Assembly: GCF_943181405.1 (NCBI RefSeq) | Contig: NZ_CALPBY010000002.1 | Coordinates: 670,920 to 734,919, forward strand | Direction: 5' to 3' | Source of the DNA: Cellulosimicrobium sp. Marseille-Q4280 | Lineage (GTDB): Bacteria > Actinomycetota > Actinomycetes > Actinomycetales > Cellulomonadaceae | DNA length: 64,000 nt | In this document: positions 9,526 through 24,141 of the stretch, piece by piece | Layout: the number at the start of each line of letters is the position of its first letter | Numbering within the stretch: position 1 is the first letter of the stretch | Made by a program: the position numbers and the translations under genes | Notes under the pieces: model-generated | Databases searched by the model: none | Told to the model about the DNA's origin: nothing | The model's input: only the letters and a program-made list of their open reading frames with translations

Positions 9526-10984
9526 TCAAGCGCGCAAGGACACGGTGCTCGCGCGTACCGGCGCGGGCAGCTCCGTCCCTCCCTGAAGGTAGGCGTCGAC
9601 GGAGGCCGCCGCCGCCCGACCCTCGGCGATCGCCCACACGATCAGCGACTGACCGCGCCCGGCGTCCCCCGCCACGAAGACGCCGGGGAGCGTCGACGCG
9701 AAGTCGTCGTCACGGGCCACGAGCCCGCGGTCCGTCAGCCCGGCCTCCGACTGCCCCGTGAGGGTGTGCGTCTCGGGACCGGTGAAGCCCATCGCGACGA
9801 GCACGAGGTCTGCGGGGATCTCGCGCTCGGTGCCCGCCTTCGGCACGCGGCGGCCGTCGGGCAGGTACTCGGTCTCCGCGACGCGCAGCGCCGTGACCCT
9901 TCCCGCCTCGTCACCGAGGAGCTCGACGGTCGACGCGAGGTACTCGCGCTCGCCGCCCTCCTCGTGCGAGGACGACACCTCGAAGACGATGGGGTCGGTC
10001 GGCCAGGGCTGGCTCGCGGCCCGCTCGAGCGGGGGCTGCTTGCCGATGGCGAGGGTCGTGACGCTCGCCGCGCCCTGGCGCAGCGACGTGCCGAGGCAGT
10101 CGGAGCCGGTGTCGCCGCCGCCGATGACGATGACGTGCTTGCCCGTCGCCGTGATCTGCCCGGGGACCTCGTGACCTGCGACGACCTCGTTCGCCTGGTG
10201 GAGGAACTCCATCGCGAAGTGGACGCCGTCGAGCTCGCGGCCGGGGATCGTGAGGTCGCGCGGCACCGTGGCGCCCGTCGCGACGACGACCGCGTCGAAG
10301 CGGGCGCGCAGCTCGTCCCACGTGATGTCGACGCCGATCTCGACGCCGGGGCGGAACCGCGTGCCCTCGGCCTCCATCTGCGCGATGCGGCGGTCGATGT
10401 GGACCTTCTCGAGCTTGAAGTCGGGGATTCCGTAGCGCAGCAGCCCGCCGATCGCGTCGTCCCGCTCGTACACGGCGACCGTGTGGCCGGCGCGCGTGAG
10501 CTGCTGCGCGGCGGCGAGCCCGGCCGGGCCGGACCCGACGACGGCGACCGTCGAGCCGGTGAGGCGCTGAGGCACCTGCGGCGTGACGTAGCCCCGGGCG
10601 AACGCCTCGTCGATGATCGAGACCTCGACGTTCTTGATCGTCACCGCCGGCTGGTTGATGCCGAGCACACAGCTCGACTCGCACGGCGCCGGGCACACGC
10701 GACCCGTGAACTCCGGGAAGTTGTTCGTCTCGTGGAGGCGGTCGATCGCGTCGGCCCACTGCTCGCGGTAGACGAGGTCGTTCCACTCCGGGATGAGGTT
10801 CCCGAGCGGGCAGCCCTGGTGGCAGAACGGGATGCCGCAGTCCATGCAGCGGCCCGCCTGCTCCTTGAGGAAGACCTGCCCCTCCTCGAGGTGGGCGTGC
10901 ACGTCCTGCCAGTCCCGCAGGCGCACGGCGACGGGCCGGTTCGGCGGGAGCTCGCGCTCCCGCACCTTCAGAAAGCCACGGGGG

Positions 10985-10992
<8 letters not shown>
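9526..10992 (-). CDS. gltD: Glutamate synthase (NADPH) small subunit
   Basis: GltD passes electrons from NADPH to GltB for glutamate formation from glutamine and 2-oxoglutarate. The GTG start at 10992 has GGAGGT six bases upstream and overlaps the gltB stop by eight bases, so translation is coupled. The 488-residue protein has the N-terminal cysteine cluster [17 protein letters not shown] for iron-sulfur centres, a second cluster [12 protein letters not shown], the FAD Rossmann motif [14 protein letters not shown], the NADPH motif [13 protein letters not shown] and the C-terminal FAD motif [19 protein letters not shown]. Length and motif order match the family. Confidence 0.96.
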
Positions 10993-15568
<4,576 letters not shown>

Positions 15569-15587
15569 CAACACCGTCCTCACAGGC

Positions 15588-15608
15588 GCCCGGCCATGAC
15601 GGCCGGGC
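15588..15608. terminator. Hairpin in the gltB leader / after lgt
   Basis: Arms GCCCGGCC and GGCCGGGC (8 bases) flank a 5-base loop. It lies 20 bases upstream of the gltB start and 100 bases after the lgt stop. It could terminate lgt transcription or be a leader structure of gltBD. No U-run follows. Confidence 0.35.
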
Positions 15609-15707
15609 TGGTTCCAGCTGGGGGGATTCGGGACGTCTTCGGCCCTACGGACATGACAGAACCCACCGGGCGGTCGCCCGGCGGATTCGCCGATGAATGA
15701 CGGGAGC

Positions 15708-16736
15708 TCAGCGACCTGGGTCTGGTCGCGCGGCACCTGCCTGCTCGGACTCCTCCGAGTCGTCGGAGTCCTCGGTCTGCTCGGCGTCCTCGTCACCGGT
15801 CGACTGCTCGACCGGCTCCTCCGACGCCGTGGCGGTCGTCTCCTCGGGCGATCCCTCGGAGGACGTCTCCAGAGAGACCGTCTCCTCGCGCCCGGGGTGG
15901 CGACGCCCGACAACGATAAACGCTACCAACGCACCGACACCGACCACGATCGAGGTCCAGACGTTCAGCCGAAGACCCCAGACGAGCTCGGCCTCGTCGA
16001 TGCGCAACATCTCGATCCACACCCGACCCAGCGTGTAGACGAAGACGTACAGCCAGAATACCCGACCATGACCGAGCCGGAACCGACGGTCCACGTAGAT
16101 CAGGAGCAGGGCAGCGCCGATGTTCCAGACCATCTCGTACAGGAACGTCGGGTGGAACAGCGTCCCGGGCGGGAACCCGGCGGCCGCGGCGACCGAGTCG
16201 TCGACCCGCAGGCCCCACGGGAGCGTCGTCGGCGACCCGAACAGCTCCTGGTTGAACCAGTTTCCGAGCCGCCCGACCGCCTGGGCGAGCAGGAGGCCGG
16301 GCGCGAGCGCGTCGGCGAACGCGGGGAAGCTGACCTTCTGCCGGCGGCAGCCGATGTACGCGCCCACGGCGCCGAGCGCGACGGCGCCCCAGATCCCCAG
16401 GCCGCCCTCCCACACGTACAGCGCGCGGACCGGGTCGCCGCCGGGACCCCAGTACGGGTCGGGCGTCGAGAACACGTGGTAGATCCGGCCGCCGATGATG
16501 CCGAACGGCACGGCCCAGAAGGCGATCTCCAGCACGTCGTCCGCCTCGCCGCCGCGCTCGACCCAGCGACGCCGGGTGAGCCACAGCGCGACGACGATGC
16601 CCGCGAGGATCGCGAGCGCGTACGCGCGGATCGGGAACGGCCCGAGGTACCACGTGTGCTGCGGCGGGCTGGGGATCGCCGCGGGCAGCGCGCCCGCGGC
16701 CTCGACGACCTGCGCGACGGCGAGCGCGGCGCTCAT
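15708..16736 (-). CDS. lgt: Prolipoprotein diacylglyceryl transferase
   Basis: Lgt transfers diacylglycerol from phosphatidylglycerol to the lipobox cysteine of prelipoproteins at the cytoplasmic membrane. The 342-residue protein has several membrane helices and the family signature [13 protein letters not shown] with the catalytic-region arginine and asparagine, plus HPTFLYE and the early [16 protein letters not shown]. An acidic, Ser/Glu-rich cytoplasmic tail of about 55 residues after residue 285 is typical of actinobacterial Lgt. Its ATG overlaps the trpA stop as ATGA, the usual trpBA-lgt arrangement of actinobacteria. The FKBP lipoprotein at 28936-29967 would be one of its substrates. 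Confidence 0.95.
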   Translation of the reverse strand: MSAALAVAQVVEAAGALPAAIPSPPQHTWYLGPFPIRAYALAILAGIVVALWLTRRRWVERGGEADDVLEIAFWAVPFGIIGGRIYHVFSTPDPYWGPGGDPVRALYVWEGGLGIWGAVALGAVGAYIGCRRQKVSFPAFADALAPGLLLAQAVGRLGNWFNQELFGSPTTLPWGLRVDDSVAAAAGFPPGTLFHPTFLYEMVWNIGAALLLIYVDRRFRLGHGRVFWLYVFVYTLGRVWIEMLRIDEAELVWGLRLNVWTSIVVGVGALVAFIVVGRRHPGREETVSLETSSEGSPEETTATASEEPVEQSTGDEDAEQTEDSDDSEESEQAGAARPDPGR

Positions 16737-17665
16737 GCGACCACCTCGCCCGTGCGCGCGGCCCCCGCCGTCGCAGCGGCCTCGTCGTCGGCGGCCGGTG
16801 GACGAGCCCCGCGGACGCCGTCGACGAGCGACGACGCGACCGCGCGCAGCGCGGCGAGACGCTCCTCCCAGGGCGCGTCCGTGAGCAGCGGGCGGACGAA
16901 CGCCGAGCCCACGATGACGCCGTCGGCGAAGCGCGCGACCTCCGCGGCCTGCGCGCCGGTCGAGACCCCGAGGCCGACGCACACGAACGACGCTCCGGCT
17001 GCGCGTGTGTCGGCGACGAGCTGCTCGGCGCGCGGTCCGACCTGCGTCCGCTCCCCCGTGACACCCATGGTCGAGGCCGCGTAGACGAAGCCGCGCGTCG
17101 CGCGCACCGTCAGGCGCAGCCGCTCGGGCGTCGAGCTCGGCGCGACGAGGAACACGCGGTCGAGACCGTGGCGGTCCGCGGCCTCGATCCACTCCCGCCC
17201 CTCGTCGGGGATGAGGTCCGGCGTGATGAGCCCCGCGCCGCCGGCCGCCGCGAGGTCGCGCGCGAACGCATCGACGCCGTAGCGCAGGACCGGGTTCCAG
17301 TAGGTCATGACGAGGACGGGCACCGTGCCGCCCGTGCGCGAGGACACGGCCTCGACGACGCGGAACACGTCCGCGACGCGGCTCCCCGCGTCCAGCGCGG
17401 TCTGCGCCGCGGCCTGGATCACGGGGCCGTCCATCACCGGGTCGGTGTACGGGACGCCCAGCTCGAGGACGTCGACGCCCGCGTCGACGAGCGCGAGCGC
17501 GGCCTCGATCGACCGGTCCACGGTCGGGAACCCGACCGGGAGGTAGCCCACGAGCGCCGCCCGTCCTTCGCCCCGCAGCGCGGCGAGGCGGTCGGCGGTG
17601 GGCGAGGTGATCACGCCCGGCTCGCTCGGCACCGCAGTGCCACGGGCCTCCTGCACGCCGTTCAC
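16733..17665 (-). CDS. trpA: Tryptophan synthase alpha subunit
   Basis: TrpA cleaves indole-3-glycerol phosphate to indole and passes it to TrpB. The GTG start at 17665 follows GGAGG by seven bases and overlaps the trpB stop as GTGA. The 310-residue TIM barrel shows [17 protein letters not shown], which contains the catalytic Asp region and corresponds to the ELGxPxSDPxADGPxIQ signature. The catalytic Glu of the family would lie in the GYLPVGFPT region, where the usual AGDP is replaced by VGFP. The phosphate loops GVSTGAQAA and GVIVGSAFV are present. The last 20 residues are alanine-rich and not conserved. Confidence 0.95.
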   Translation of the reverse strand: MNGVQEARGTAVPSEPGVITSPTADRLAALRGEGRAALVGYLPVGFPTVDRSIEAALALVDAGVDVLELGVPYTDPVMDGPVIQAAAQTALDAGSRVADVFRVVEAVSSRTGGTVPVLVMTYWNPVLRYGVDAFARDLAAAGGAGLITPDLIPDEGREWIEAADRHGLDRVFLVAPSSTPERLRLTVRATRGFVYAASTMGVTGERTQVGPRAEQLVADTRAAGASFVCVGLGVSTGAQAAEVARFADGVIVGSAFVRPLLTDAPWEERLAALRAVASSLVDGVRGARPPAADDEAAATAGAARTGEVVA

Positions 17666-18990
17666 AGCTGTCCCTCCGTACCCGTCGCCGTCTCGGCGAT
17701 CGCGTCGTCGTCCACGAGGTCGAACCACCGTGCGGCGGTCGCCACGTCCTTGTCCCCCCGGCCCGAGAGGTTGACGAGGACCACGTAGTCCTCGCGACCT
17801 GCCGCGACGGCGTCGCGGCCCACGCGCAGCGCGCCGGCGAGGGCGTGCGCCGACTCGATCGCCGGGATGATGCCCTCCGTGCGGCACAGCAGGCGGAACG
17901 CCTCCATCGCCTCGGCGTCCGTCACGGGCTGGTAGGTCGCCCGCCCGAGGTCGTGCAGCCACGCGTGCGCGGGACCGACGCTCGGGTAGTCGAGCCCGGC
18001 GGAGACCGAGTGGCTGGGCAGCGTCTGCCCGTCCTCGTCCTGGAGGAGGTAGGAGCGAGCGCCGTGCAGCACGCCGGGGACGCCGCCGCTGAACCGGGCG
18101 GCGTGCCGGCCGGTCTCGACGCCCTCGCCGCCCGCCTCGAACCCGAACAGCTCGACGCCGTCGTCGTCGAGGAACGCGTTGAAGATGCCGAGCGCGTTGG
18201 AACCTCCGCCGACGCACGCCGCGACGGCGTCCGGGAGGCGGCCGATCCGGTCGAGGACCTGGGTGCGCGCCTCCTCGCCGATGACGCGGTGGAACTCGCG
18301 CACCATCTCGGGGAAGGGGTGGGGCCCGGTCACGGTGCCCAGGAGGTAGTGCGTGGACTCGACGTTCGCGACCCAGTCGCGCAGCGCCTCGTTGATCGCG
18401 TCCTTCAGGGTGCGCTGCCCGATCGTCACGGGGACGACCTCGGCGCCCAGGAGCCGCATGCGGGCGACGTTGAGCGCCTGGCGCCGCGTGTCCTCCTCGC
18501 CCATGTAGACGACGCACTCGAGGTCGAGCAGCGCCGCGGCCGTCGCCGTCGCGACGCCGTGCTGGCCCGCCCCGGTCTCGGCGATGACGCGCGTCTTGCC
18601 CATGCGCTTCACGAGGAGCGCCTGGCCGAGCACGTTGTTGATCTTGTGCGAGCCGGTGTGGTTGAGGTCCTCGCGCTTGAGGAACATCCGGACGGCGCCC
18701 GGGGCACCGCCGACGTGCTCGGCGAAGCGAGCGACCTCCGTGAGCGGGCTGGGCCGACCGGTGTACTCGCGCTGCAGGCGCGCGAGCTCGTTGACGAACG
18801 CCGGGTCGTCGAGCGCCTTGCGGTACTCGGTCTCGAGCTCGTCGAGGGCGGCGATGAGCGCCTCGGGGACGAAGCGTCCGCCGAAGGCACCGAAGTACGG
18901 GCCTTCCTGGTTCGCGAGCGAGCGGGTGAGCTCGGCGCGCACCGAGGCGGTGTCGGCAGTCTCAGGGGTGGTGGGTGTCGAGTCGGGCAC
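17662..18990 (-). CDS. trpB: Tryptophan synthase beta subunit
   Basis: TrpB condenses indole with serine using pyridoxal phosphate. A GTG start behind AGGAGG gives 442 residues. The PLP lysine lies in [15 protein letters not shown], and the glycine-rich phosphate-binding loop is [12 protein letters not shown]. The motifs [27 protein letters not shown] and NLSGRGDKD are intact. The first ~25 residues are Thr/Pro-rich and variable. Overlap with trpA (GTGA) couples the two subunits, which work as an alpha2-beta2 complex. Confidence 0.97.
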   Translation of the reverse strand: MPDSTPTTPETADTASVRAELTRSLANQEGPYFGAFGGRFVPEALIAALDELETEYRKALDDPAFVNELARLQREYTGRPSPLTEVARFAEHVGGAPGAVRMFLKREDLNHTGSHKINNVLGQALLVKRMGKTRVIAETGAGQHGVATATAAALLDLECVVYMGEEDTRRQALNVARMRLLGAEVVPVTIGQRTLKDAINEALRDWVANVESTHYLLGTVTGPHPFPEMVREFHRVIGEEARTQVLDRIGRLPDAVAACVGGGSNALGIFNAFLDDDGVELFGFEAGGEGVETGRHAARFSGGVPGVLHGARSYLLQDEDGQTLPSHSVSAGLDYPSVGPAHAWLHDLGRATYQPVTDAEAMEAFRLLCRTEGIIPAIESAHALAGALRVGRDAVAAGREDYVVLVNLSGRGDKDVATAARWFDLVDDDAIAETATGTEGQL

Positions 18991-19070
18991 GGGGCCGGAC
19001 CTCCTGCGGGAGACGGGGTGGGGGCCGGGGCGCGGCACCTGCTGCGTGACGGTCGGGGACGGTCGACGCC

Positions 19071-19883
19071 TCAGGGCCGCACGGACCACAGGGACGGGTG
19101 CGCACCGGCCGCCACGAGGTCCGCGACGGACGCGCGCGGGGCGTCGTCCGTGACGAGCGCCTCCCCGACGAGCACGGCGTGGGCCCCGGACCGCGCGTAG
19201 TCCATGACGTCGTGCGGTCCGCGCACACCCGACTCGGCGACGCGCACGACCTCGTCGGGGATGGCGGGCGCGAGGCGCGCGAAGGTGGTGCGGTCGACGT
19301 CGAGCGTCTTGAGGTCGCGCGAGTTCACACCGACGACGCGGGCGCCGGCGTCGAGCGCGCGCCCCACCTCGTCGAGCGTGTGGACCTCGACGAGAGCTGT
19401 CATGCCGAGCGAGTGCACCCGCTCCACGAGCGACGTGAGCACCGTCTGCTCGAGCGCGGCGACGATGAGGAGCACGATGTCCGCGCCGTGGGCGCGCGCC
19501 TCCCACACCTGGTAGGGCGTCACGACGAAGTCCTTGCGCAGCACGGGCACGTCGACGCGCGCGCGGACGGCGTCCAGGTCTGCGAGGCTGCCGTTGAACC
19601 GACGCTGCTCGGTGAGCACGGAGATCGCGGACGCGCCGCCCTTCTCGTACTCGCCGGCGAGCTCGGCGGGGTCGGCGATCGAGGCGAGCACGCCCTTGCT
19701 CGGGCTCGAGCGCTTCACCTCGGCGATGATCGCGACGGCGTGGTCCGCCTTCAGGCGGCTCACGCACTCGAGCGCGCCCGGCACGCGTGACGCACGCTCC
19801 TTGAGGTCGTCCAGCGAGGTCGTCGCCTGGCGTGCCGCGAGATCCTCGCGCACCCCGGCGACGATGTCGTCGAGTACCGTCAT
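19071..19883 (-). CDS. trpC: Indole-3-glycerol phosphate synthase
   Basis: TrpC closes the indole ring from CdRP. The 270-residue TIM barrel has the signature [13 protein letters not shown] with the catalytic lysine, then [32 protein letters not shown] (second catalytic lysine), [14 protein letters not shown] and VAESGV. The ATG start at 19883 fits the family. An 80-base gap separates it from trpB. Upstream lie the small membrane-protein genes rather than trpD, which is not in this window. Confidence 0.96.
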   Translation of the reverse strand: MTVLDDIVAGVREDLAARQATTSLDDLKERASRVPGALECVSRLKADHAVAIIAEVKRSSPSKGVLASIADPAELAGEYEKGGASAISVLTEQRRFNGSLADLDAVRARVDVPVLRKDFVVTPYQVWEARAHGADIVLLIVAALEQTVLTSLVERVHSLGMTALVEVHTLDEVGRALDAGARVVGVNSRDLKTLDVDRTTFARLAPAIPDEVVRVAESGVRGPHDVMDYARSGAHAVLVGEALVTDDAPRASVADLVAAGAHPSLWSVRP

Positions 19884-20052
19884 CGCCCCATCACTCCCCG
19901 TGCTCGTCCCCTCGGCCTCCGTCGTCGGTCGACCCGAACGGGCTCGTCCACAGGTACGAGTCAGCCCGTTGACACGGAGGTATCTGCCATCGTAGAGCCG
20001 TGCCCGAGTGACGATGACCACGGCCCACCCCGCGAGACGTGCGCCGGAGCCC

Positions 20053-20544
20053 TCAGGAGGGGCTGGGCCCGAGCCACTCGGCGAGCCCCGGGACGTTGCG
20101 CAGGACGCCGAACGCGACGAGCACGACGAGGCCTGTCCACGCCACGGAGGGCGGCAGGCTCGGACCCGGTCGGCCCTTCCACGCACGGACGAGCCACACC
20201 GACCACAGGCCCACGAGCAGCGGTGCGACGAGCACCCAGAGCGGGTTCATCGACCAGGCGCCGGCGACGTCGAGGTGGACCAGGTCGTGCGTCGCGCGGA
20301 GCCCTCCGCACCCCGGGCACGCGAGGCCCGTCAGCGCGAGCAGGGGGCACGTGAGGAAGTGGCCGGGCCGGTTCGGGTCGACGAGCCCGACGTACGCGAC
20401 GCCCGCCGCGACCGCGGCGCCGGTCGCGAGCGGCGCCGCCGCACCCCGCGGCCCGCGAACGCGGTGCTCGGGCTCCGGCTCGGGCGGTCCGCCGACCGGC
20501 ACGCCGCTCGGGAGCGTCCCGCTCCGGGACGACGGCTCGCTCAC
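20053..20544 (-). CDS. DUF2752 membrane protein
   Basis: The 163-residue protein has three or four hydrophobic helices and the DUF2752 hallmark [19 protein letters not shown] followed by [12 protein letters not shown], where a CxGCGxxRA motif sits at a membrane boundary. Its GTG start overlaps the preceding gene's stop as GTGA. Members of this family are common small membrane proteins in actinobacteria, and their function is not known. The position between trpE and trpC suggests co-transcription with tryptophan genes but not necessarily a role in the pathway. Confidence 0.85.
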   Translation of the reverse strand: MSEPSSRSGTLPSGVPVGGPPEPEPEHRVRGPRGAAAPLATGAAVAAGVAYVGLVDPNRPGHFLTCPLLALTGLACPGCGGLRATHDLVHLDVAGAWSMNPLWVLVAPLLVGLWSVWLVRAWKGRPGPSLPPSVAWTGLVVLVAFGVLRNVPGLAEWLGPSPS

Positions 20545-20975
20545 TGCTGGTCCGGGATCGACCCGACCCAGGCGAGCAGTGCGGGGAACAGGATCGCGGC
20601 CAGGGCGATCGCGACGACGGAGAGCCCGACGGCGACCCAGCCGAGCACGATGCCCGCAGTGGCCAGGCCGCCGTTGTCAGCCTGGCCGTTCGCGACCGCC
20701 CGCCTCGCCTGCGTGCCGAGGATGATCGCGGGGATGCCCGTCAGCAGCCCGCAGCTCAGGACGAACGACGCGATGCCGAGGACGAGCGACCACACCGCGC
20801 GACCGTTCTGCGGGAGGGCCGGCGGGTACGGGCCGGGTCCGGGGTACGGAGCAGCCGCGGGGTACGGGCCACTGGCGGAGTACGGACCAGCGCCCGGGTA
20901 CGGAGCAGCGCCGGGGTACGGCGTCGCCGGAGCGCTCTCGCCCTCCGGCTGTCCGCTGACCGGCGGCTGGGTCAC
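20541..20975 (-). CDS. DUF4190 membrane protein with Pro/Tyr/Gly-rich head
   Basis: The 144-residue protein begins with a low-complexity segment of about 55 residues made of repeated APYPG/GPYPA units. Two membrane helices follow, with the DUF4190 pattern of a conserved Gly-Ile-Pro-Ala-Ile-Ile-Leu-Gly turn (TGIPAIILGTQARRAVANG) between them. The GTG start overlaps the upstream stop as GTGA. The head is likely disordered and cytoplasmic. Function unknown; the family is widespread in actinobacteria. Confidence 0.85.
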   Translation of the reverse strand: MTQPPVSGQPEGESAPATPYPGAAPYPGAGPYSASGPYPAAAPYPGPGPYPPALPQNGRAVWSLVLGIASFVLSCGLLTGIPAIILGTQARRAVANGQADNGGLATAGIVLGWVAVGLSVVAIALAAILFPALLAWVGSIPDQQ

Positions 20976-21244
20976 CGCGAGACGGACTTCTGCCCGTAGC
21001 CCATGTTCCGGAGCACGACACCGGCCACGAGGCTCAGCGCGACGACGCCCATGCCGACCCAGAAGAGCCAGACGGCGGAGGAGACGTCCGAGACCGCAGG
21101 GAGCACGACGCCGACCGCGGCGACGAGCGCACCGGTCATGATGCCGATCATCGTGGTCCACGCGGCGACGGTGTGCCCGTGGTTGGTGGGCGGTGCCGCG
21201 GGCGGGAGGTAGGCGATCTCGGTCGTCTTCTGGTTCTCGGCCAT
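20972..21244 (-). CDS. HGxxPAAW-family small membrane protein
   Basis: The 90-residue protein carries NHGHTVAAWTT near residues 22-32, a variant of the HGxxPAAW motif that names this actinobacterial family (Val-Ala for Pro-Ala), followed by two membrane helices and a basic C-terminus. The family typically sits between trpE and trpC, as here. Its function is unknown. The ATG at 21244 has AAAGGCACGACCC upstream. Confidence 0.85.
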   Translation of the reverse strand: MAENQKTTEIAYLPPAAPPTNHGHTVAAWTTMIGIMTGALVAAVGVVLPAVSDVSSAVWLFWVGMGVVALSLVAGVVLRNMGYGQKSVSR

Positions 21245-21351
21245 GGGGGTCGTGCCTTTCGTCATGATGTGCAGCCAGACTATCGGACCCGTCCTCGGCG
21301 CCGCGCGGTGCGGCGGGCCCTCGGCCGGGTCGTGGGGACGGGTTCTGGGGG

Positions 21352-22038
21352 TCAGCGGTCGGTGGGGTCCTCGCCCCGGGACAGCGCGTCCCAGGCGTCG
21401 TGGTCGGTGAGGTCGTCGTCCCGCGGGGTCCGCGCCGGGTCGTGGGTGCCCGTGCCCGGGCGCGCCGCCGTCGGGCCCACGGTCGCGCCCCCGGCGTCGC
21501 CTCGCGCCGGGCCGCCGGTCGCGGAGGCGTCGCGCTCGTGCCGCGTCGAGGCCTGCTGCCACCCGCGCGAGCCGACGGCGACCCACGCCACCGCCAGGAC
21601 GGTCAGCACGCCGAGCGCGGCCGCGACCCACGGCGCCGGTGTGAGCGAGACGGCCGACGTGAGCTCGGTGACCCCGGTCGCCTCGGCGACGGCGGAGCGC
21701 GCGCTCGGCTCGGGGTCGAGCGCGACGCCGAGCGCCGCGGCGGTGGTGACCGCGCCGCTGGCCGCCGCGACGGCGAGCACGACCCACCGCCCGACGCGGC
21801 CGACCAGCCCGAGCGCGAGCCCGGCGGCCACGAGGACGAGAGCGGCGGCGCCGACGCCGGGGGCCGCGGTGGTCCCGTTCACCGAGACCTCCACGACGGG
21901 GTCGAGCGCGGTCGCCCCCGTCGTGGTCGACCACGTGACGGCGGACGCGGCGAGCGTCGCGCCCCCGAGCAGCAGGAGCAGCCAGATCGCCGCACGACGC
22001 GACGGCCTCCGCGCGCCCGACGTGGCGTCAGTACTCAT
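21352..22038 (-). CDS. Trp biosynthesis-associated membrane protein
   Basis: The 228-residue protein has four hydrophobic helices in the first ~165 residues and a charged, low-complexity tail. It has the layout of the actinobacterial Trp-operon-associated membrane protein family (TIGR02234): an N-terminal helix WLLLLLGGATLAASAVTWST, then a short extracytoplasmic loop and three helices. Its ATG shares one base with the trpE stop (TGATG), so it is translationally coupled to trpE. Function unknown. Confidence 0.85.
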   Translation of the reverse strand: MSTDATSGARRPSRRAAIWLLLLLGGATLAASAVTWSTTTGATALDPVVEVSVNGTTAAPGVGAAALVLVAAGLALGLVGRVGRWVVLAVAAASGAVTTAAALGVALDPEPSARSAVAEATGVTELTSAVSLTPAPWVAAALGVLTVLAVAWVAVGSRGWQQASTRHERDASATGGPARGDAGGATVGPTAARPGTGTHDPARTPRDDDLTDHDAWDALSRGEDPTDR

Positions 22039-23606
22039 CACAGGCCCCGCAGCCGTGCGGCGACCTGGACGGCCCGGACGGCGGCCGCGGCCTTGTTCCG
22101 CGACTCCGCGTACTCCAGCGCCGGGACCGAGTCGGCCACGATCCCACCGCCGGCCTGGACGCTCGCGCGCCCGTCGCGGATGAGCGCGGTGCGGATCGCG
22201 ATCGCCATGTCCATGTCGCCCGCGAAGTCGAAGTAGCCGGCCGTGCCGCCGTAGATCCCGCGGCGCGCGGGCTCGAGCTCGTCGATCAGCGCGATCGCGC
22301 GCGGCTTGGGCGCGCCCGAGAGCGTGCCGGCCGGGAACGTCGCGCGGAACGCGTCGAGCGCCGTCGCGCCGTCGCGCAGGGTGCCCACGACGGTCGAGCA
22401 CAGGTGCATGATGTGGCTGAACCGCTTGGTCGCCATGAACTCCACGACCTCGACGGACGTCGGCTCGCACACCTTGACGAGGTCGTTGCGCGACAGGTCG
22501 ACGAGCATGATGTGCTCGGCGCGCTCCTTCGGGTCCTCGAGGAGCTCCTCGCCGAGCGCCACGTCCTCCTCGGGCGTCGCGCCCCGGGGTCGCGACCCCG
22601 CGATGGGGAACGTCACGACCCGGCCGGCGGTCACCTTGACGAGCGTCTCCGGGCTCGACCCGACGACGGCGAACTCCCGCCCGTCGGGGTCGGTGAGCTG
22701 GAAGTAGTACATGTACGGGCTGGGGTTGATGGTCCGCAGCGCGCGGTACACGTCGAGCGGCTCCGCGGGGCAGTCGAGGTCGAGGCGCTGGGAGAGCACG
22801 ACCTGGAAGACCTCGCCCTCCCGGATCGCGTCCTTGCCCGCGACGACCGACGCCTCGAACTCCTCGCGCGTCGAGCGGAACTCGAGCTGGGGCTCGGGCA
22901 CGTCGGCACCGACCGACACGACGTGCGAGCCGCCGGCGACGAGCCGCGCCTGCATCGCGTCGAGCCGCGCGACGGCGTCCGCGTAGGCCTCGTCGACGCG
23001 CTCGTCGGTGTCGTCGAAGTTGATCGCGTTCGCGACGAGCCACACGCTGCCCTCGCGGTGGTCGACCGCGGCGACGTCCGTCGCGAGGCACAGCGTCAGC
23101 TCGGGCACCCCGAGCTCGTCGGGCGCCGCGGCGGGCAGCGTGGGCTCCCAGTGCCGGATGACGTCCCAGCCGATCGCGCCCGCGAGGCCCCCGGTGAGCG
23201 GCGGGAGGCCGTCGACGGGCGGCGTGCGCAGCGCCTCGAGCGTCGCGTCGAGGACCTCGACGACGTCGCCCTCGGTCGGGATGCCGACAGGCACGTCCCC
23301 GGACCACACGGCGCGGCCGTCGCGCGACGTCAGGGTCGCGCGCGACGCGGCGCCGACGAACGACCAGCGCCCCCACGTGCCGTCGGACTCGGCGGACTCG
23401 AGCACGAACGTGCCCGGCCGGCCCTGCGCGAGGGTGCGGTACAGCCCGACGGGAGTGACGTCGTCGGCCAGGAGGCGGCGGACCACCGGCACGACGCGGC
23501 GCGTCGACGCGAGGGCGCGGAAACCTGCGGCGACCGGCCAGGTCTCGCCCCACGCCGGTCCGCCTGCCGGGACGGTGGTGGGCTCGGCCTGCGCGGTCGC
23601 GTTCAC
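22038..23606 (-). CDS. trpE: Anthranilate synthase component I
   Basis: TrpE makes anthranilate from chorismate with ammonia delivered by TrpG (not in this window). The 522-residue protein contains the chorismate-binding domain motifs [66 protein letters not shown] and [12 protein letters not shown], then [10 protein letters not shown]. The N-terminal half carries the LLES-like feedback site ([20 protein letters not shown]). The GTG start overlaps the hisI stop as GTGA. No leader-peptide attenuator is visible, because the gene follows hisI directly. Confidence 0.96.
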   Translation of the reverse strand: MNATAQAEPTTVPAGGPAWGETWPVAAGFRALASTRRVVPVVRRLLADDVTPVGLYRTLAQGRPGTFVLESAESDGTWGRWSFVGAASRATLTSRDGRAVWSGDVPVGIPTEGDVVEVLDATLEALRTPPVDGLPPLTGGLAGAIGWDVIRHWEPTLPAAAPDELGVPELTLCLATDVAAVDHREGSVWLVANAINFDDTDERVDEAYADAVARLDAMQARLVAGGSHVVSVGADVPEPQLEFRSTREEFEASVVAGKDAIREGEVFQVVLSQRLDLDCPAEPLDVYRALRTINPSPYMYYFQLTDPDGREFAVVGSSPETLVKVTAGRVVTFPIAGSRPRGATPEEDVALGEELLEDPKERAEHIMLVDLSRNDLVKVCEPTSVEVVEFMATKRFSHIMHLCSTVVGTLRDGATALDAFRATFPAGTLSGAPKPRAIALIDELEPARRGIYGGTAGYFDFAGDMDMAIAIRTALIRDGRASVQAGGGIVADSVPALEYAESRNKAAAAVRAVQVAARLRGL

Positions 23607-24073
23607 TGGTTCTCCTCCTCGGGATCGGTCGCGGGGTCGGTCGTGCGTCCTGCAGCGGCGGGGGCGGTCCCGGCGACCGCGTCGGGGAGCTCCCCGACGA
23701 CCGCGCCGAGGTCTCCCCCGGCCTCGAAGCAGGTGCGGGTGCCCGTGTGGCACGCGGCGCCGACCTGGTGGACCCGCACGAGCAGCGCGTCGCCGTCGCA
23801 GTCGAGCGCGACGGAGCGCACGACCTGCACGTGCCCGGACGTGTCGCCCTTGCGCCAGTACTCCTGCCGCGATCGGCTCCAGAACGTCACGCGTCCGCTC
23901 GTGAGCGTGCGGTGCAGCGCCTCGTCGTCCATCCAGCCGAGCATGAGCACCTCGCCGGTGTCGTGCTGCTGGACGATCGCGGCGACCAGGCCGGCGTCGT
24001 CGCGCTTGAGGCGCGCCGCGACGTCGGGGTCGAGGGAGGTGGTCGGCGCGGGCGGGCGCGTGTCGTCGGGCAC
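23603..24073 (-). CDS. hisI: Phosphoribosyl-AMP cyclohydrolase
   Basis: HisI opens the purine ring of PR-AMP in step three of histidine synthesis. The 156-residue protein has [28 protein letters not shown], the metal-binding DCDGDALL (three aspartates) and the zinc cysteines in [10 protein letters not shown]. It is the single-domain form without a HisE fusion. A C-terminal tail of about 40 residues is low complexity. The GTG start is preceded by GCAGGA. Confidence 0.95.
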   Translation of the reverse strand: MPDDTRPPAPTTSLDPDVAARLKRDDAGLVAAIVQQHDTGEVLMLGWMDDEALHRTLTSGRVTFWSRSRQEYWRKGDTSGHVQVVRSVALDCDGDALLVRVHQVGAACHTGTRTCFEAGGDLGAVVGELPDAVAGTAPAAAGRTTDPATDPEEENQ

Positions 24074-24141
24074 CCGAGAATCCTGCCAGACGCCGCGCCT
24101 CGCCGGGCCGCGTGTCTCGCCCCGGACGGACGTGGGACCGG

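Noticed and set aside
19973-20003. TTGACA followed by TAGAGC as a sigma-70-like promoter on the plus strand
   Set aside because: The -10 match is poor, and the only genes in reach are on the opposite strand.
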